64,000 nucleotides of DNA from Nonomuraea turcica (GTDB taxonomy: Bacteria > Actinomycetota > Actinomycetes > Streptosporangiales > Streptosporangiaceae), in contig NZ_JAUZQF010000005.1 in NCBI RefSeq assembly GCF_030718205.1, positions 310,001 through 374,000 of the forward strand, in the 5' to 3' direction. Positions within the stretch are counted from its first letter, which is position 1. Each line of letters opens with the position of its first letter. The notes below the pieces were generated by a model that saw only the letters and a list, made by a program, of their open reading frames with translations, was not told the origin of the DNA and ran no database searches. A program made the position numbers and the translations under genes. This document shows, in pieces, positions 57,322 through 64,000 of this stretch.

Positions 57322-58345
57322 CGACGTCGTCGCGGGCCTTGTCGAGGTTGGTCTTGAGCTCCTCCATGACGTTGGCATAGCCGAGGTAGCTGTAGCGCTC
57401 GGCCGCGCGCCACGGGTAGAGCTGCCCCGCCTTGACCGCGGGCAGCTTGGCCCAGGTCGGCTTCTTCGCCATCTCCTCGATCGTCATCGACTGGGCGCGG
57501 GCGTCCACGAGGATCACGTCGGCCTGGTACTTGTCGGCGCTCTCCCAGCTTACGAGCTCCCAGAAGCCGCCTTCCGAGGGTTTGGGCGGGGAGACGATGT
57601 TCAGCCCCAGCTCACCCCAGTACTTGATGTCGGGGTGGTCGGGCTGGTATGTGACGTACAGGCCGTCGGGTGCCCCGGCGACGATCATGATCTTCAGGTC
57701 GGGCTTGGCCGCGGCGAGGGTCTTGAGGGCGGCGCTGGCGGCGTCGAAGCGGTTCTTGGCCTCGACCACAGGGGCCGCCTTCGGGTCCGCGCCGAGCGCG
57801 GCGGCGAGCTGACTGTACTTCTCGATGATCTCCAGCAGGGGCTTGCCGCTGTGCATCACGCCCACGGACGGCGCGATCTGGTCGACGGCCTGGACGGACT
57901 CCGCCGGGACGTACCAGAGCTTGTCCTTCTCGTACATGCCCGCCACCAGCACGTCGGGCTGGAGCGAGGCGTACTTCTCGACGTTGAACTCGCCGAAGGC
58001 GTTGCCGATCGACTCCACCTTCGCGATGTCGACCTCGCCCACCGCCCGGTCACGGCTGCCGTCTTTGAGCCGGTGCGGGCCATACACCGCGATGGGCCGC
58101 ACACCGAAGTCCCACAGCGCGGCCGCCGAGTCGAACTGGGCCACGATGCGCTGCGGCCGTTGTGGCAGGGAGATGTTCTTGCCCCGGTCGTCGGTCCAGG
58201 TCCAGGGGCCCTGCCCCGCGGCGGAGGCCGGGGCCGACGCGGCGGGGGCGGCGGGTGGGGAGGCCGTGCCGCCACAGGCGCTGACGCCCAGCACGGCGGC
58301 GACGGCGAGCGCGGCGGCAAGGGTACGTGGCGGGGGGATGGCCAT
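57314..58345 (-). CDS. Iron-siderophore ABC transporter substrate-binding lipoprotein (FecB/FepB-like)
   Basis: 343 residues. Signal peptide with lipobox VLGVSAC. PBP type III features: WTWTDDRGKNISLPQRPQRIVAQFDSAAALWDFGVRPIAVYGP, LQPDVLVAGMYEKDKLWYVPAESVQ, and a long helix before the C-terminal lobe, ending AERYSYLGYANVMEEL. It captures ferric-siderophore complexes outside the membrane for an importer not encoded in the window. ATG 58345. The iron box upstream at 58387-58405 argues for DtxR/IdeR-type control, so expression under iron limitation is likely. Confidence 0.9.
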   Translation of the reverse strand: MAIPPPRTLAAALAVAAVLGVSACGGTASPPAAPAASAPASAAGQGPWTWTDDRGKNISLPQRPQRIVAQFDSAAALWDFGVRPIAVYGPHRLKDGSRDRAVGEVDIAKVESIGNAFGEFNVEKYASLQPDVLVAGMYEKDKLWYVPAESVQAVDQIAPSVGVMHSGKPLLEIIEKYSQLAAALGADPKAAPVVEAKNRFDAASAALKTLAAAKPDLKIMIVAGAPDGLYVTYQPDHPDIKYWGELGLNIVSPPKPSEGGFWELVSWESADKYQADVILVDARAQSMTIEEMAKKPTWAKLPAVKAGQLYPWRAAERYSYLGYANVMEELKTNLDKARDDVVR

Positions 58346-58386
58346 GGATTCTCCTCGTTGCGCGTCTTGCCCTTATGGACGGCATA

Positions 58387-58405
58387 TTAGATTAGCCTTA
58401 CCTAA
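58387..58405 (-). promoter_or_regulatory. DtxR/IdeR-type iron box
   Basis: TTAGATTAGCCTTACCTAA matches 16 of 19 bases of the IdeR/DmdR consensus TTAGGTTAGGCTAACCTAA. It lies about 42 bp upstream of the siderophore-binding protein start, the expected operator position. Confidence 0.75.
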
Positions 58406-58632
58406 CCAGAAAGATCCCGCCAGGGCCTCATACCCCTCCCGCTGGAGCAGGCGGCACGCTCGTACGACCACAGGCGTAGCCCGGGCGGCGACCGCCGGCG
58501 GATTCCTTTCCCCGGCGGCGGCAAGATCCTGGAGCCCTTCACGGCTTAAGGGGCGCGGTAAGGCCACGAGAACGGGACCGTAAGCGCCCTCCAGCACAGT
58601 GATCACAGATCACCGCAGAGAAGGGCAGAAAG

Positions 58633-59925
58633 ATGAGCCAGCCGTCCACCGTCACCCTCCAGGACGAGATCGCCCTCCCGGGCTTCACCGGCCCCGTGCA
58701 TCTTCCGGGCCAGGACGCCTACGACGAGCTGCGTCGCTCGCTCAACCCCGCCGTGGACGCCCGCCCGGCCCTGGTGGCCGAGGCGTACGGGGCGGCGGAC
58801 GTGCGGGCGGCGCTGCTCGCCGCGCGGGCGCACGGGGTGCCGTTCGCCGTGCAGTCGACCGGGCACGGCACGCACGCCGCGGGTGACGGCGGCGTGCTGG
58901 TCAGGACGTCGCCGATGGCGTCGGTGCTGGTGGACCCCGTCCGCCGGACCGCCCGGGTGGGGCCGGGCGCACGCTGGAGCGCGGTGCTGGCCGCCGCCGC
59001 GCCGTTCGGCCTGGCGCCGCTGTCGGGGTCGGCGCCGTCGGTCGGCGTCACCGGGTACACGCTGGGCGGCGGCCTCGGCTGGCTGGCCCGCAAGCACGGG
59101 TTCGCCGCCGACAGCGTGGTGCGGGCCGAGGTGCTGCTGGCCGACGGCCGGCACGTCACGGCGAGCGCGAGCAGCCATCCCGAGCTGTTCTGGGCGCTGC
59201 GCGGGGGCGGCGGGGGGTTCGGCGTGGTGACCTCGCTGGAGTTCCGGCTCTACCCGGTCGCGCAGGTCTACGCGGGGTTCGCGTACTTCCCGATCGAGGC
59301 GGCGGCCGGCCTCCTGCACGCGTACCGGACCTGGATCGACGACGCGCCCGACGAGATCAGCACCGCCGTCGTCCTCAAGCGCATGCCCGCCGGCGGGCCG
59401 CTGCCTGGCCGGCACGTGGCGATGCTGAAGGTCGTGCACGCCGGGGAGGCCGCCGAGGGCAGGCGGCTGCTGGCCCCGCTGTGGCGGGCGGCCGGCCCGG
59501 CGCTGCTGGACGAGACCCGCACGATCGCGTACGTGGACGCGGCGATGGGCGGCACCCCGAACCGGCACATGGACATGTTCGACACGGTCCCCGGCGAGGT
59601 CGCCGACATCGTGGTGCAGGCCGCCGAGCAGGCGCAGACCGTGGAGATCCGGCACTGGGGCGGCGCGCTGGGCCGGCCGGGACCCGACGCGGGCCCGGTC
59701 AGCCACCGGAGCACCAAGCTGTCGGTCATCGTGGACACGCCGGTGCCGGGCCTGGCCGAGGAGCTGCGGCCGTACGCCAACGGGGGCACGTTCCTCAACT
59801 TCCTGTCCGACCCGCGGCGTACGGCGGCCGCCTACAGCGCGGCGGACTACCGGCGGCTGCGGGAGGTCAAGCGGGCCTACGACCCGGACGGCTTCTTCCG
59901 CGTCGGCCACGTCGTGCCCGCGTGA
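58633..59925 (+). CDS. FAD-binding oxidoreductase (BBE/6-hydroxynicotine oxidase-like)
   Basis: 430 residues. FAD PCMH fold: VRAALLAARAHGVPFAVQSTGHGTHAAGDGGVLV contains the His commonly bonded to FAD, then GVTGYTLGGGLGWLARKHGFAADSVVRAEVLLADG; the second covalent Cys of true BBE enzymes is not obvious, so single covalent FAD is likely. C-terminal BBE motif YRRLREVKRAYDPDGFFRVGH. Oxidises alcohols, amines or sugars, often in secondary metabolism. No nearby gene names the substrate. Converges on olsA-like gene with 16 bp between. Confidence 0.87.
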   Translation: MSQPSTVTLQDEIALPGFTGPVHLPGQDAYDELRRSLNPAVDARPALVAEAYGAADVRAALLAARAHGVPFAVQSTGHGTHAAGDGGVLVRTSPMASVLVDPVRRTARVGPGARWSAVLAAAAPFGLAPLSGSAPSVGVTGYTLGGGLGWLARKHGFAADSVVRAEVLLADGRHVTASASSHPELFWALRGGGGGFGVVTSLEFRLYPVAQVYAGFAYFPIEAAAGLLHAYRTWIDDAPDEISTAVVLKRMPAGGPLPGRHVAMLKVVHAGEAAEGRRLLAPLWRAAGPALLDETRTIAYVDAAMGGTPNRHMDMFDTVPGEVADIVVQAAEQAQTVEIRHWGGALGRPGPDAGPVSHRSTKLSVIVDTPVPGLAEELRPYANGGTFLNFLSDPRRTAAAYSAADYRRLREVKRAYDPDGFFRVGHVVPA

Positions 59926-59941
59926 GCAGCCGTCACGGCCG

Positions 59942-60895
59942 TCATGGGGAACGTACCGGCTGAGCGAGGTCGATTCCGCCTGCCGCGGCGGGCACGAGCG
60001 TATTGAAGGGTGCCTTCGCCGCCCAGCCGGCGTGCGCGTCGTCGAGCACGTGTGCGCGGATCCGGCCCTCGGCCAGCGCGGCCAGCGCCGCCCGGTCGGC
60101 GGGCGCGGGCCGTACCGGGTCGAGGAGCGTCACCTCGACGGCGAGGTCCCGGGTGGCGGCCACCCGCAGCATTGAGGCCAGCAGCGAGTCGTCGCCGACG
60201 AAGCAGGCGCGGGTCGAGGTGGCGCCGCCCTCGTGATACCACAGCGCCGCCGGGACCACCGCCGCCCCCGCGTCGATGGCGGCCTGGAACACCGCCGGCC
60301 GGAACCGGCCCATCCCGCGCCCGCACCAGGTCGTTCCCTCGGGGAAGGCGACGACGGTGTCGCCGGCCCGCAGCGCGCCCGCGACCGCCGCGACGGTCCC
60401 CGGGAGCGCGTACAGGCGCTCCCGGTCGATGAACAGCGCCCCCGAGCCGGCCGCGAGCCGTCCGACGACCGGCCATCCGGCGATCTCCTGCTTGGCGAGC
60501 GGCCGCGACGGCACCGTCGCGGCGAGCACGAGCGGGTCCAGCCAGGAGATGTGGTTGGCCACGACAAGTCCCTCAGCGCCGGGCATTCCCGGCGGGACCT
60601 CGACCCGGATGCCGAGTGCCCGGAGCAGCAGCCTGGCCCACGCCCTCGTGATCGCCGCCCGCACACGGGCCGGCATCCGGAAGGCCGCCAGAGACACCGG
60701 CAGGCCGGCGAGGATCACGAGCAGGGCCGCCGACAGCCGCGCCACCCGGCGCAGCATCCCCGCAGCGGCGGCCGGGCCCGTCACGCACGTGGCGGTCGTG
60801 CACGGGCCGACCGGCCGCCAAGGGTTGGCCTGGGCGATGCCGCTCACCGGGCTACTCACAGGGCCACTCACCGTGCCGCTGCTCGTGCCGCTCAC
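59942..60895 (-). CDS. olsA: PlsC-type acyltransferase, OlsA-like
   Basis: About 317 residues from GTG 60895, which overlaps the preceding stop (GTGA) and has GGGAG 8 nt upstream. An N-terminal Ser/Gly-rich stretch (VSGTSSGTVSGPVSSPVSG) of low complexity precedes a membrane segment (LSAALLVILAGLPVSLAAF). Acyltransferase blocks: VANHISWLDPLV (HX4D), ALFIDRER, VVAFPEGTT and VVPAALWYHEGGA. With the upstream OlsB-like GNAT this forms a pair that makes ornithine lipids in Streptomyces, the second step being O-acylation of lyso-ornithine lipid. Function is inferred from that pairing. Confidence 0.75.
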   Translation of the reverse strand: MSGTSSGTVSGPVSSPVSGIAQANPWRPVGPCTTATCVTGPAAAAGMLRRVARLSAALLVILAGLPVSLAAFRMPARVRAAITRAWARLLLRALGIRVEVPPGMPGAEGLVVANHISWLDPLVLAATVPSRPLAKQEIAGWPVVGRLAAGSGALFIDRERLYALPGTVAAVAGALRAGDTVVAFPEGTTWCGRGMGRFRPAVFQAAIDAGAAVVPAALWYHEGGATSTRACFVGDDSLLASMLRVAATRDLAVEVTLLDPVRPAPADRAALAALAEGRIRAHVLDDAHAGWAAKAPFNTLVPAAAGGIDLAQPVRSP

Positions 60896-61626
60896 CGTGA
60901 CGCTCCCTGCGCGGTCTCTCCGAGGAAGTAGCGCAGGTAGCGGTGGTTGACGCGGGCCATGGACAGCAGCACGAAGAAGTCGGCGGTGCCGAAGTCCCGG
61001 TCGTGCGCGGGCGCCCCGCACACCCAGGACCCCAGCCGCAGATAGCCGCGCAGCAGCGCCGGCGGCACGAACCGGTCGCCGCGAGCCCCGCCCCGGCGGC
61101 CGCGCCAGGGCTCGCGCGGCGTGACCCGGTACTCCTCCGGCCCGAGCGGCACCTGGTCGACGACGGCCGCCGCGACGGCGCCCTGGTCGTCGAGCGGGAC
61201 CGAGCAGCAGCCGGCCAGCCACTGGTGGCCGCCGTCCGTCATGTACCGGGCGATGCCGGCCCACATGAGGGCCATCACCGCGCCGTCCCGGTGGTCGGGA
61301 TGCACGCAGGTGCGGCCGGCCTCGACCAGCCCCTTCCTGATCGGGGCGAGGTTGCGCAGGTCGAACTCGCCGTCGGAGTAGAGCCGGTCGGTCCGGCCCG
61401 GAGGCAGCAGCCGGTACGTGCCGACGACCTCGGCGCCGTCCCTGACGAGGATGTGGTCGCAGTAGGCGTCGAACCGGTCCGCGTCGAGGCCCGAGACGGG
61501 GCTGTCCAGGCGCGCCCCCATCTCCTCGGCGAAGACCTCGTACCGCAATCGTTGCGCGGCCCGCAGGTCGGCGGCGGTGGTGGCCATGTCGACCGTGTAC
61601 CGACCGGTGTCAAGAGAGATCGTCAT
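60892..61626 (-). CDS. olsB: OlsB-like N-acyltransferase (lyso-ornithine lipid synthase family)
   Basis: 244 residues, ATG 61626 (GGGAAGGA about 14 nt upstream). GNAT/Acetyltransf_5 pattern: RYTVDMATTAADLRAAQRLRYEVFAEEMGA at the N-terminus, then AEVVGTYRLLP and EAGRTCVHPDHRDGAVMALMWAGIARYM, the acyl-carrier binding region. This family transfers a 3-hydroxyacyl group from ACP to the alpha-amino group of ornithine, the first step of ornithine lipid synthesis. GTGA overlap with the PlsC-type gene indicates one operon. The ornithine substrate is an inference. Confidence 0.78.
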   Translation of the reverse strand: MTISLDTGRYTVDMATTAADLRAAQRLRYEVFAEEMGARLDSPVSGLDADRFDAYCDHILVRDGAEVVGTYRLLPPGRTDRLYSDGEFDLRNLAPIRKGLVEAGRTCVHPDHRDGAVMALMWAGIARYMTDGGHQWLAGCCSVPLDDQGAVAAAVVDQVPLGPEEYRVTPREPWRGRRGGARGDRFVPPALLRGYLRLGSWVCGAPAHDRDFGTADFFVLLSMARVNHRYLRYFLGETAQGASR

Positions 61627-62169
61627 GGGCGGGCGTCCTTCCCTGAAGGGGTCTCGCGCCTATGTCGACATGCGGAAATGACAACGGCGTCGCCCCCCGG
61701 GGGCAGGCAGGCGTCCGCGCGGTGAACCTCGTGGCGAAGACCTGCGGGTCCACCCGTACGGGGCCGCGCCGCGATCATGCCGCGCGCCGGGTGTGCGCGG
61801 TGCGATGCCGGCGCTCATGAAGGGGCGAGAAGTGAAGGTTCCGCTAAATCTCTAAACGGCCATATCTGTAAATGGCAGCCCAGGATGGCAACGGAAAAGC
61901 CGCCTTACCGAGGGCGCACCACAATACGCCCAGGCGAATGTTTCAGACGCCGATGGCTGTAGTGGCACACCTTTGCATAGGTCATCCCCTCCTGTCTATA
62001 GGTGCCTTTCGACCTGCAGGCCTCCCCAAGAGGGACATTACGGAACGGGTGGACATAGATCTCAACTCTGCAACATTACTGTCAGGCAATTTGTCCGAAA
62101 CATTAGTCAATGATTCTATTCCGCACTAACTAGCGGCGTTGACCCTGGTTCGGACAAAGGAGAGCTGTC
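61627..62169. other. Long AT-richer intergenic region upstream of the solute-binding protein gene
   Basis: 543 bp. From about 61830 to 62120 the GC content falls well below that of the rest of the window. Inverted repeats seen: GCCAT/ATGGC (61859-61876) and TTTGTCCGAA/TTCGGACAAA (62090-62158). No protein-coding gene or known RNA is recognised; a control region or the remains of something lost are both possible. Confidence 0.5.
62090..62158 (+). promoter_or_regulatory. 10-bp perfect inverted repeat reaching the ribosome binding site
   Basis: TTTGTCCGAA (62090-62099) and TTCGGACAAA (62149-62158) are perfectly complementary, 49 nt apart. The right arm overlaps AAAGGAGAG (62156-62164), the ribosome binding site of the downstream GTG 62170, so pairing in the mRNA could mask it. 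Confidence 0.4.
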
Positions 62170-63900
62170 GTGTCCCACAGGCGGAGACTTGGGAGATTCC
62201 TCACGGCGGTGGCAGGAGGCGCGCTTCTGCTGTCGGCTTGCGGGCAGACCGGCGACGGGGCGAGCAAGCCCTCGGCCTCGGCCTCGGACCCCGCGGCGCA
62301 GACCATCACCTATGCCGGTGAGCAGGAGTTCAACTCCTACAACAGCACCGCGGTGAACAACCTCGTCAACAGCACGGCCATGCAGCGGGTCCTGGCCGGC
62401 TTCTGGTACTACGGCGAGAACGGCGTCGTGACCCCGGACAAGGACTTCGGCACCTACACCAAGAGCTCCGACGACCCGCTGACCGTCGACTACGAGTTCA
62501 ACTCCAGTGCCGTGTGGTCCGACGGCACCCCCATCGACTGTGACGACGCCCTGCTGTTCTGGGCGGCCAAGTCGGGCAAGGTCAAGGGCTTCCAGGTCGA
62601 CGGCACCAGCGGCGTCGAGCTCACCAAGACTCCGGCGTGCAAGGCAGGCGACAAGAAGTTCACCTTCGAGTACTCCGCGCCGTTCGCCGACTGGGACAGC
62701 AACGGCCCCGGCGCCGCGGACCTGCTGCCCGCCCATGTGGCCTACAAGGCGGCGGGCATGAGCGAGGCGGACTTCATCGCCGCGGTGCAGGCGCAGGACG
62801 CCAAGAAGCTGGAGGCGGTGATCAAGTTCTACAACGAGGGCTGGGTCATCGAGGGCGGCATCAAGGACATGTCGCTCTTCCCCGCCGCCGGCCCGTACAA
62901 GATCTCCGCCATGGAGCCCGGCCAGTCGCTGACCCTCACCGCCAACGACAAGTGGTGGGGCCCCAAGCCCGTGACGCCGACCATCGTCATGCGGGTCATC
63001 TCGCAGGAGGAGCAGGCCCAGGCTCTGCAGAACCGCGAGGTCAACCTCATCGAGCCGCAGCCCAACCCCGACCTGCTCGCCCAGCTCGAAGGCATGCAGG
63101 GCGTCACCGTGAAACCCGGCGACCAGTACACCTACGAGCACCTGGACTTCAACTTCGAGGGTGCGTTCAAGGACAAGACGCTGCGCGAGGCGTTCGCCAA
63201 GTGCGTGCCCAGGCAGCTCATCGTGGACAACCTGATCAAGCCGCTCGCGCCGCAGGCACAGGTGCTGCAGGTCCGCACCAAGTTCCCGTTCGAGGCCGAG
63301 TACGCCACCGTCGCGCAGGGCAGTGGCTCGGAGACCTACGCCCAGCCCGACGTCGAGGGCGCCAAGGCGCTGCTGGAGAAGGCCGGCAAGGCCGGGATGG
63401 AAGTGAAGATCGGCCACAACCTGCCCAACCCCCGCCGCACCCAGGAAGTGCAGCTGATCGCGGACTCCTGCGGCAAGGCCGGCTTCAAGATCGTCGACGC
63501 CGGTGACGAGAAGTTCTTCGAGGCCGGCGGACCGCTGGCCACCAACACCTACGACGTCGCCCTGTTCGCGTGGAGCGGCTCGGCCGAGGTCAGCCAATGG
63601 AGCTCCACGTACACCACGGCCAAGGAGTGCAGCGAGGCCGGCAAGGAGAACAACAACGGCTGCTATTCCAACAAGGAAGTCGACGAGCTCATCAAGAAGC
63701 TCAACGGCGAGGTCGACAAGACCAAGCACCCCGCCATGGTCGCCGAGATCGAGAAGCTGCTCTGGGCGGACCTCGCCACGATCCCGCTGTTCGCCCACCC
63801 GGGTCTGCTCGCGTGGGACGAGAAGCTCCAGGGCGTCGTGCCGAACCCGGCGCAGTCGTCGGTGACCTGGAACATGGACAAGTGGACACTGGCGCCCTAG
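62170..63900 (+). CDS. Family 5 (peptide-type) ABC transporter substrate-binding lipoprotein
   Basis: 576 residues from GTG 62170 with AAAGGAGAG 5 nt upstream. Signal peptide with lipobox LLLSAC. SBP_bac_5 pattern: QTITYAGEQEFNSYNST, FWYYGENGVVTPDKDFGTYTKSSDD, YEFNSSAVWSDGTPIDCDDALLFW, LTANDKWWGPKP and FEGAFKDKTLREAFAKC. It binds oligopeptides or similar ligands outside the membrane. Transporter genes are probably just beyond the window's right end, where an untranslated stretch (63901-64000) leads on. Long AT-rich leader with a possible RBS hairpin. Confidence 0.92.
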   Translation: MSHRRRLGRFLTAVAGGALLLSACGQTGDGASKPSASASDPAAQTITYAGEQEFNSYNSTAVNNLVNSTAMQRVLAGFWYYGENGVVTPDKDFGTYTKSSDDPLTVDYEFNSSAVWSDGTPIDCDDALLFWAAKSGKVKGFQVDGTSGVELTKTPACKAGDKKFTFEYSAPFADWDSNGPGAADLLPAHVAYKAAGMSEADFIAAVQAQDAKKLEAVIKFYNEGWVIEGGIKDMSLFPAAGPYKISAMEPGQSLTLTANDKWWGPKPVTPTIVMRVISQEEQAQALQNREVNLIEPQPNPDLLAQLEGMQGVTVKPGDQYTYEHLDFNFEGAFKDKTLREAFAKCVPRQLIVDNLIKPLAPQAQVLQVRTKFPFEAEYATVAQGSGSETYAQPDVEGAKALLEKAGKAGMEVKIGHNLPNPRRTQEVQLIADSCGKAGFKIVDAGDEKFFEAGGPLATNTYDVALFAWSGSAEVSQWSSTYTTAKECSEAGKENNNGCYSNKEVDELIKKLNGEVDKTKHPAMVAEIEKLLWADLATIPLFAHPGLLAWDEKLQGVVPNPAQSSVTWNMDKWTLAP

Positions 63901-64000
63901 CCGTCCGATCATCCTGAACCAGCCGCGCGTGGGCAGGGCACCCGCAGGTCCCCGGCCCACGCGCCGGCACATCGTCGCCATGAACCAAGGGGGTAGCGAG

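Noticed and set aside
58373..58606. 77-codon leftward ORF between the siderophore-binding protein and the FAD oxidoreductase
   Set aside because: It runs over the iron box, uses rare TTA codons and lower third-position GC than neighbours. The end (VVRACRLLQREGYEALAGSF) faintly resembles a rhodanese tail, but this is too weak to call.

Overview
The window is about 64 kb of very GC-rich DNA with dense genes, a strong third-position GC preference, many GTG starts, several probable leaderless genes, mycobacterial/streptomycete-type families (CtpH/CtpI-like P-type ATPase, MgtA-like mannosyltransferase, Rv1086-like prenyltransferase, Rv3400/Rv3401-like HAD+GH65 pair, F420/flavin LLM enzyme) and DtxR/IdeR-type iron boxes. 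This points to a filamentous actinobacterium, most likely of the Streptosporangiales (Nonomuraea-like); the genus is an inference. I see no tRNA, rRNA, CRISPR array, insertion sequence or integrase.

Layout. 0-4.6 kb: tail of a peptidoglycan-binding protein, an S41 peptidase, a DHA2 exporter with an iron-box-like promoter, and its TetR. 4.6-12.4 kb: a giant P-type ATPase, a glycosyltransferase / SGNH hydrolase / mannosyltransferase cassette and a MarR. 12.4-14.3 kb: a carboxymuconolactone-decarboxylase-fold protein and a BON+SRPBCC protein. 14.5-17.9 kb: a three-gene operon of a cucumopine-synthase-like enzyme, a DAO-type FAD oxidoreductase and a P450, closed by a strong hairpin; this is my best candidate for an undescribed pathway. 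18-23.5 kb: manA, a thioredoxin-reductase-like/methyltransferase fusion opposite an XRE-cupin regulator, a lipoprotein and an orphan ABC-2 permease. 23.5-30.2 kb: a TIGR04222 membrane protein, a VOC protein, beta-phosphoglucomutase plus a GH65 phosphorylase that runs in frame into an XRE-PNPOx protein, and a secreted phytase-like esterase. 30.4-34.2 kb: PrmC-like methyltransferase, MarR with a phased operator array, EamA transporter, NAD-binding oxidoreductase, SMP-30 lactonase. 34.2-43.3 kb: a terminator and small ORF, pentapeptide protein, cis-prenyltransferase, TetR, an LLM-hemerythrin fusion divergent from a MarR, Rsm22, DUF4180, alpha/beta hydrolase, excisionase-type HTH and a winged-helix protein.

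43.5-47.5 kb: four genes joined by ATGA/GTGA overlaps (PaaK-like adenylate-forming enzyme, small unknown protein, GNAT, nitroreductase), a second candidate system. 47.5-55.2 kb: nucleotidyltransferase, MarR with an 18-bp perfect palindrome, a ribose-type ABC importer with an intergenic minisatellite, and a large NB-ARC LuxR regulator. 55.3-64 kb: an ECF42-type sigma factor behind a decayed YCII/DGPF remnant, a phosphoesterase, an iron-box-controlled siderophore-binding lipoprotein, a BBE-like flavoprotein, an olsB-olsA ornithine-lipid pair and a solute-binding lipoprotein behind a long AT-richer leader.

A recurring theme is the small regulator with a palindromic operator laid over a -10 box (TANNNT) that sits 6-8 nt before a start codon lacking a Shine-Dalgarno sequence. 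All family assignments are from motif recognition by eye; no searches were run.
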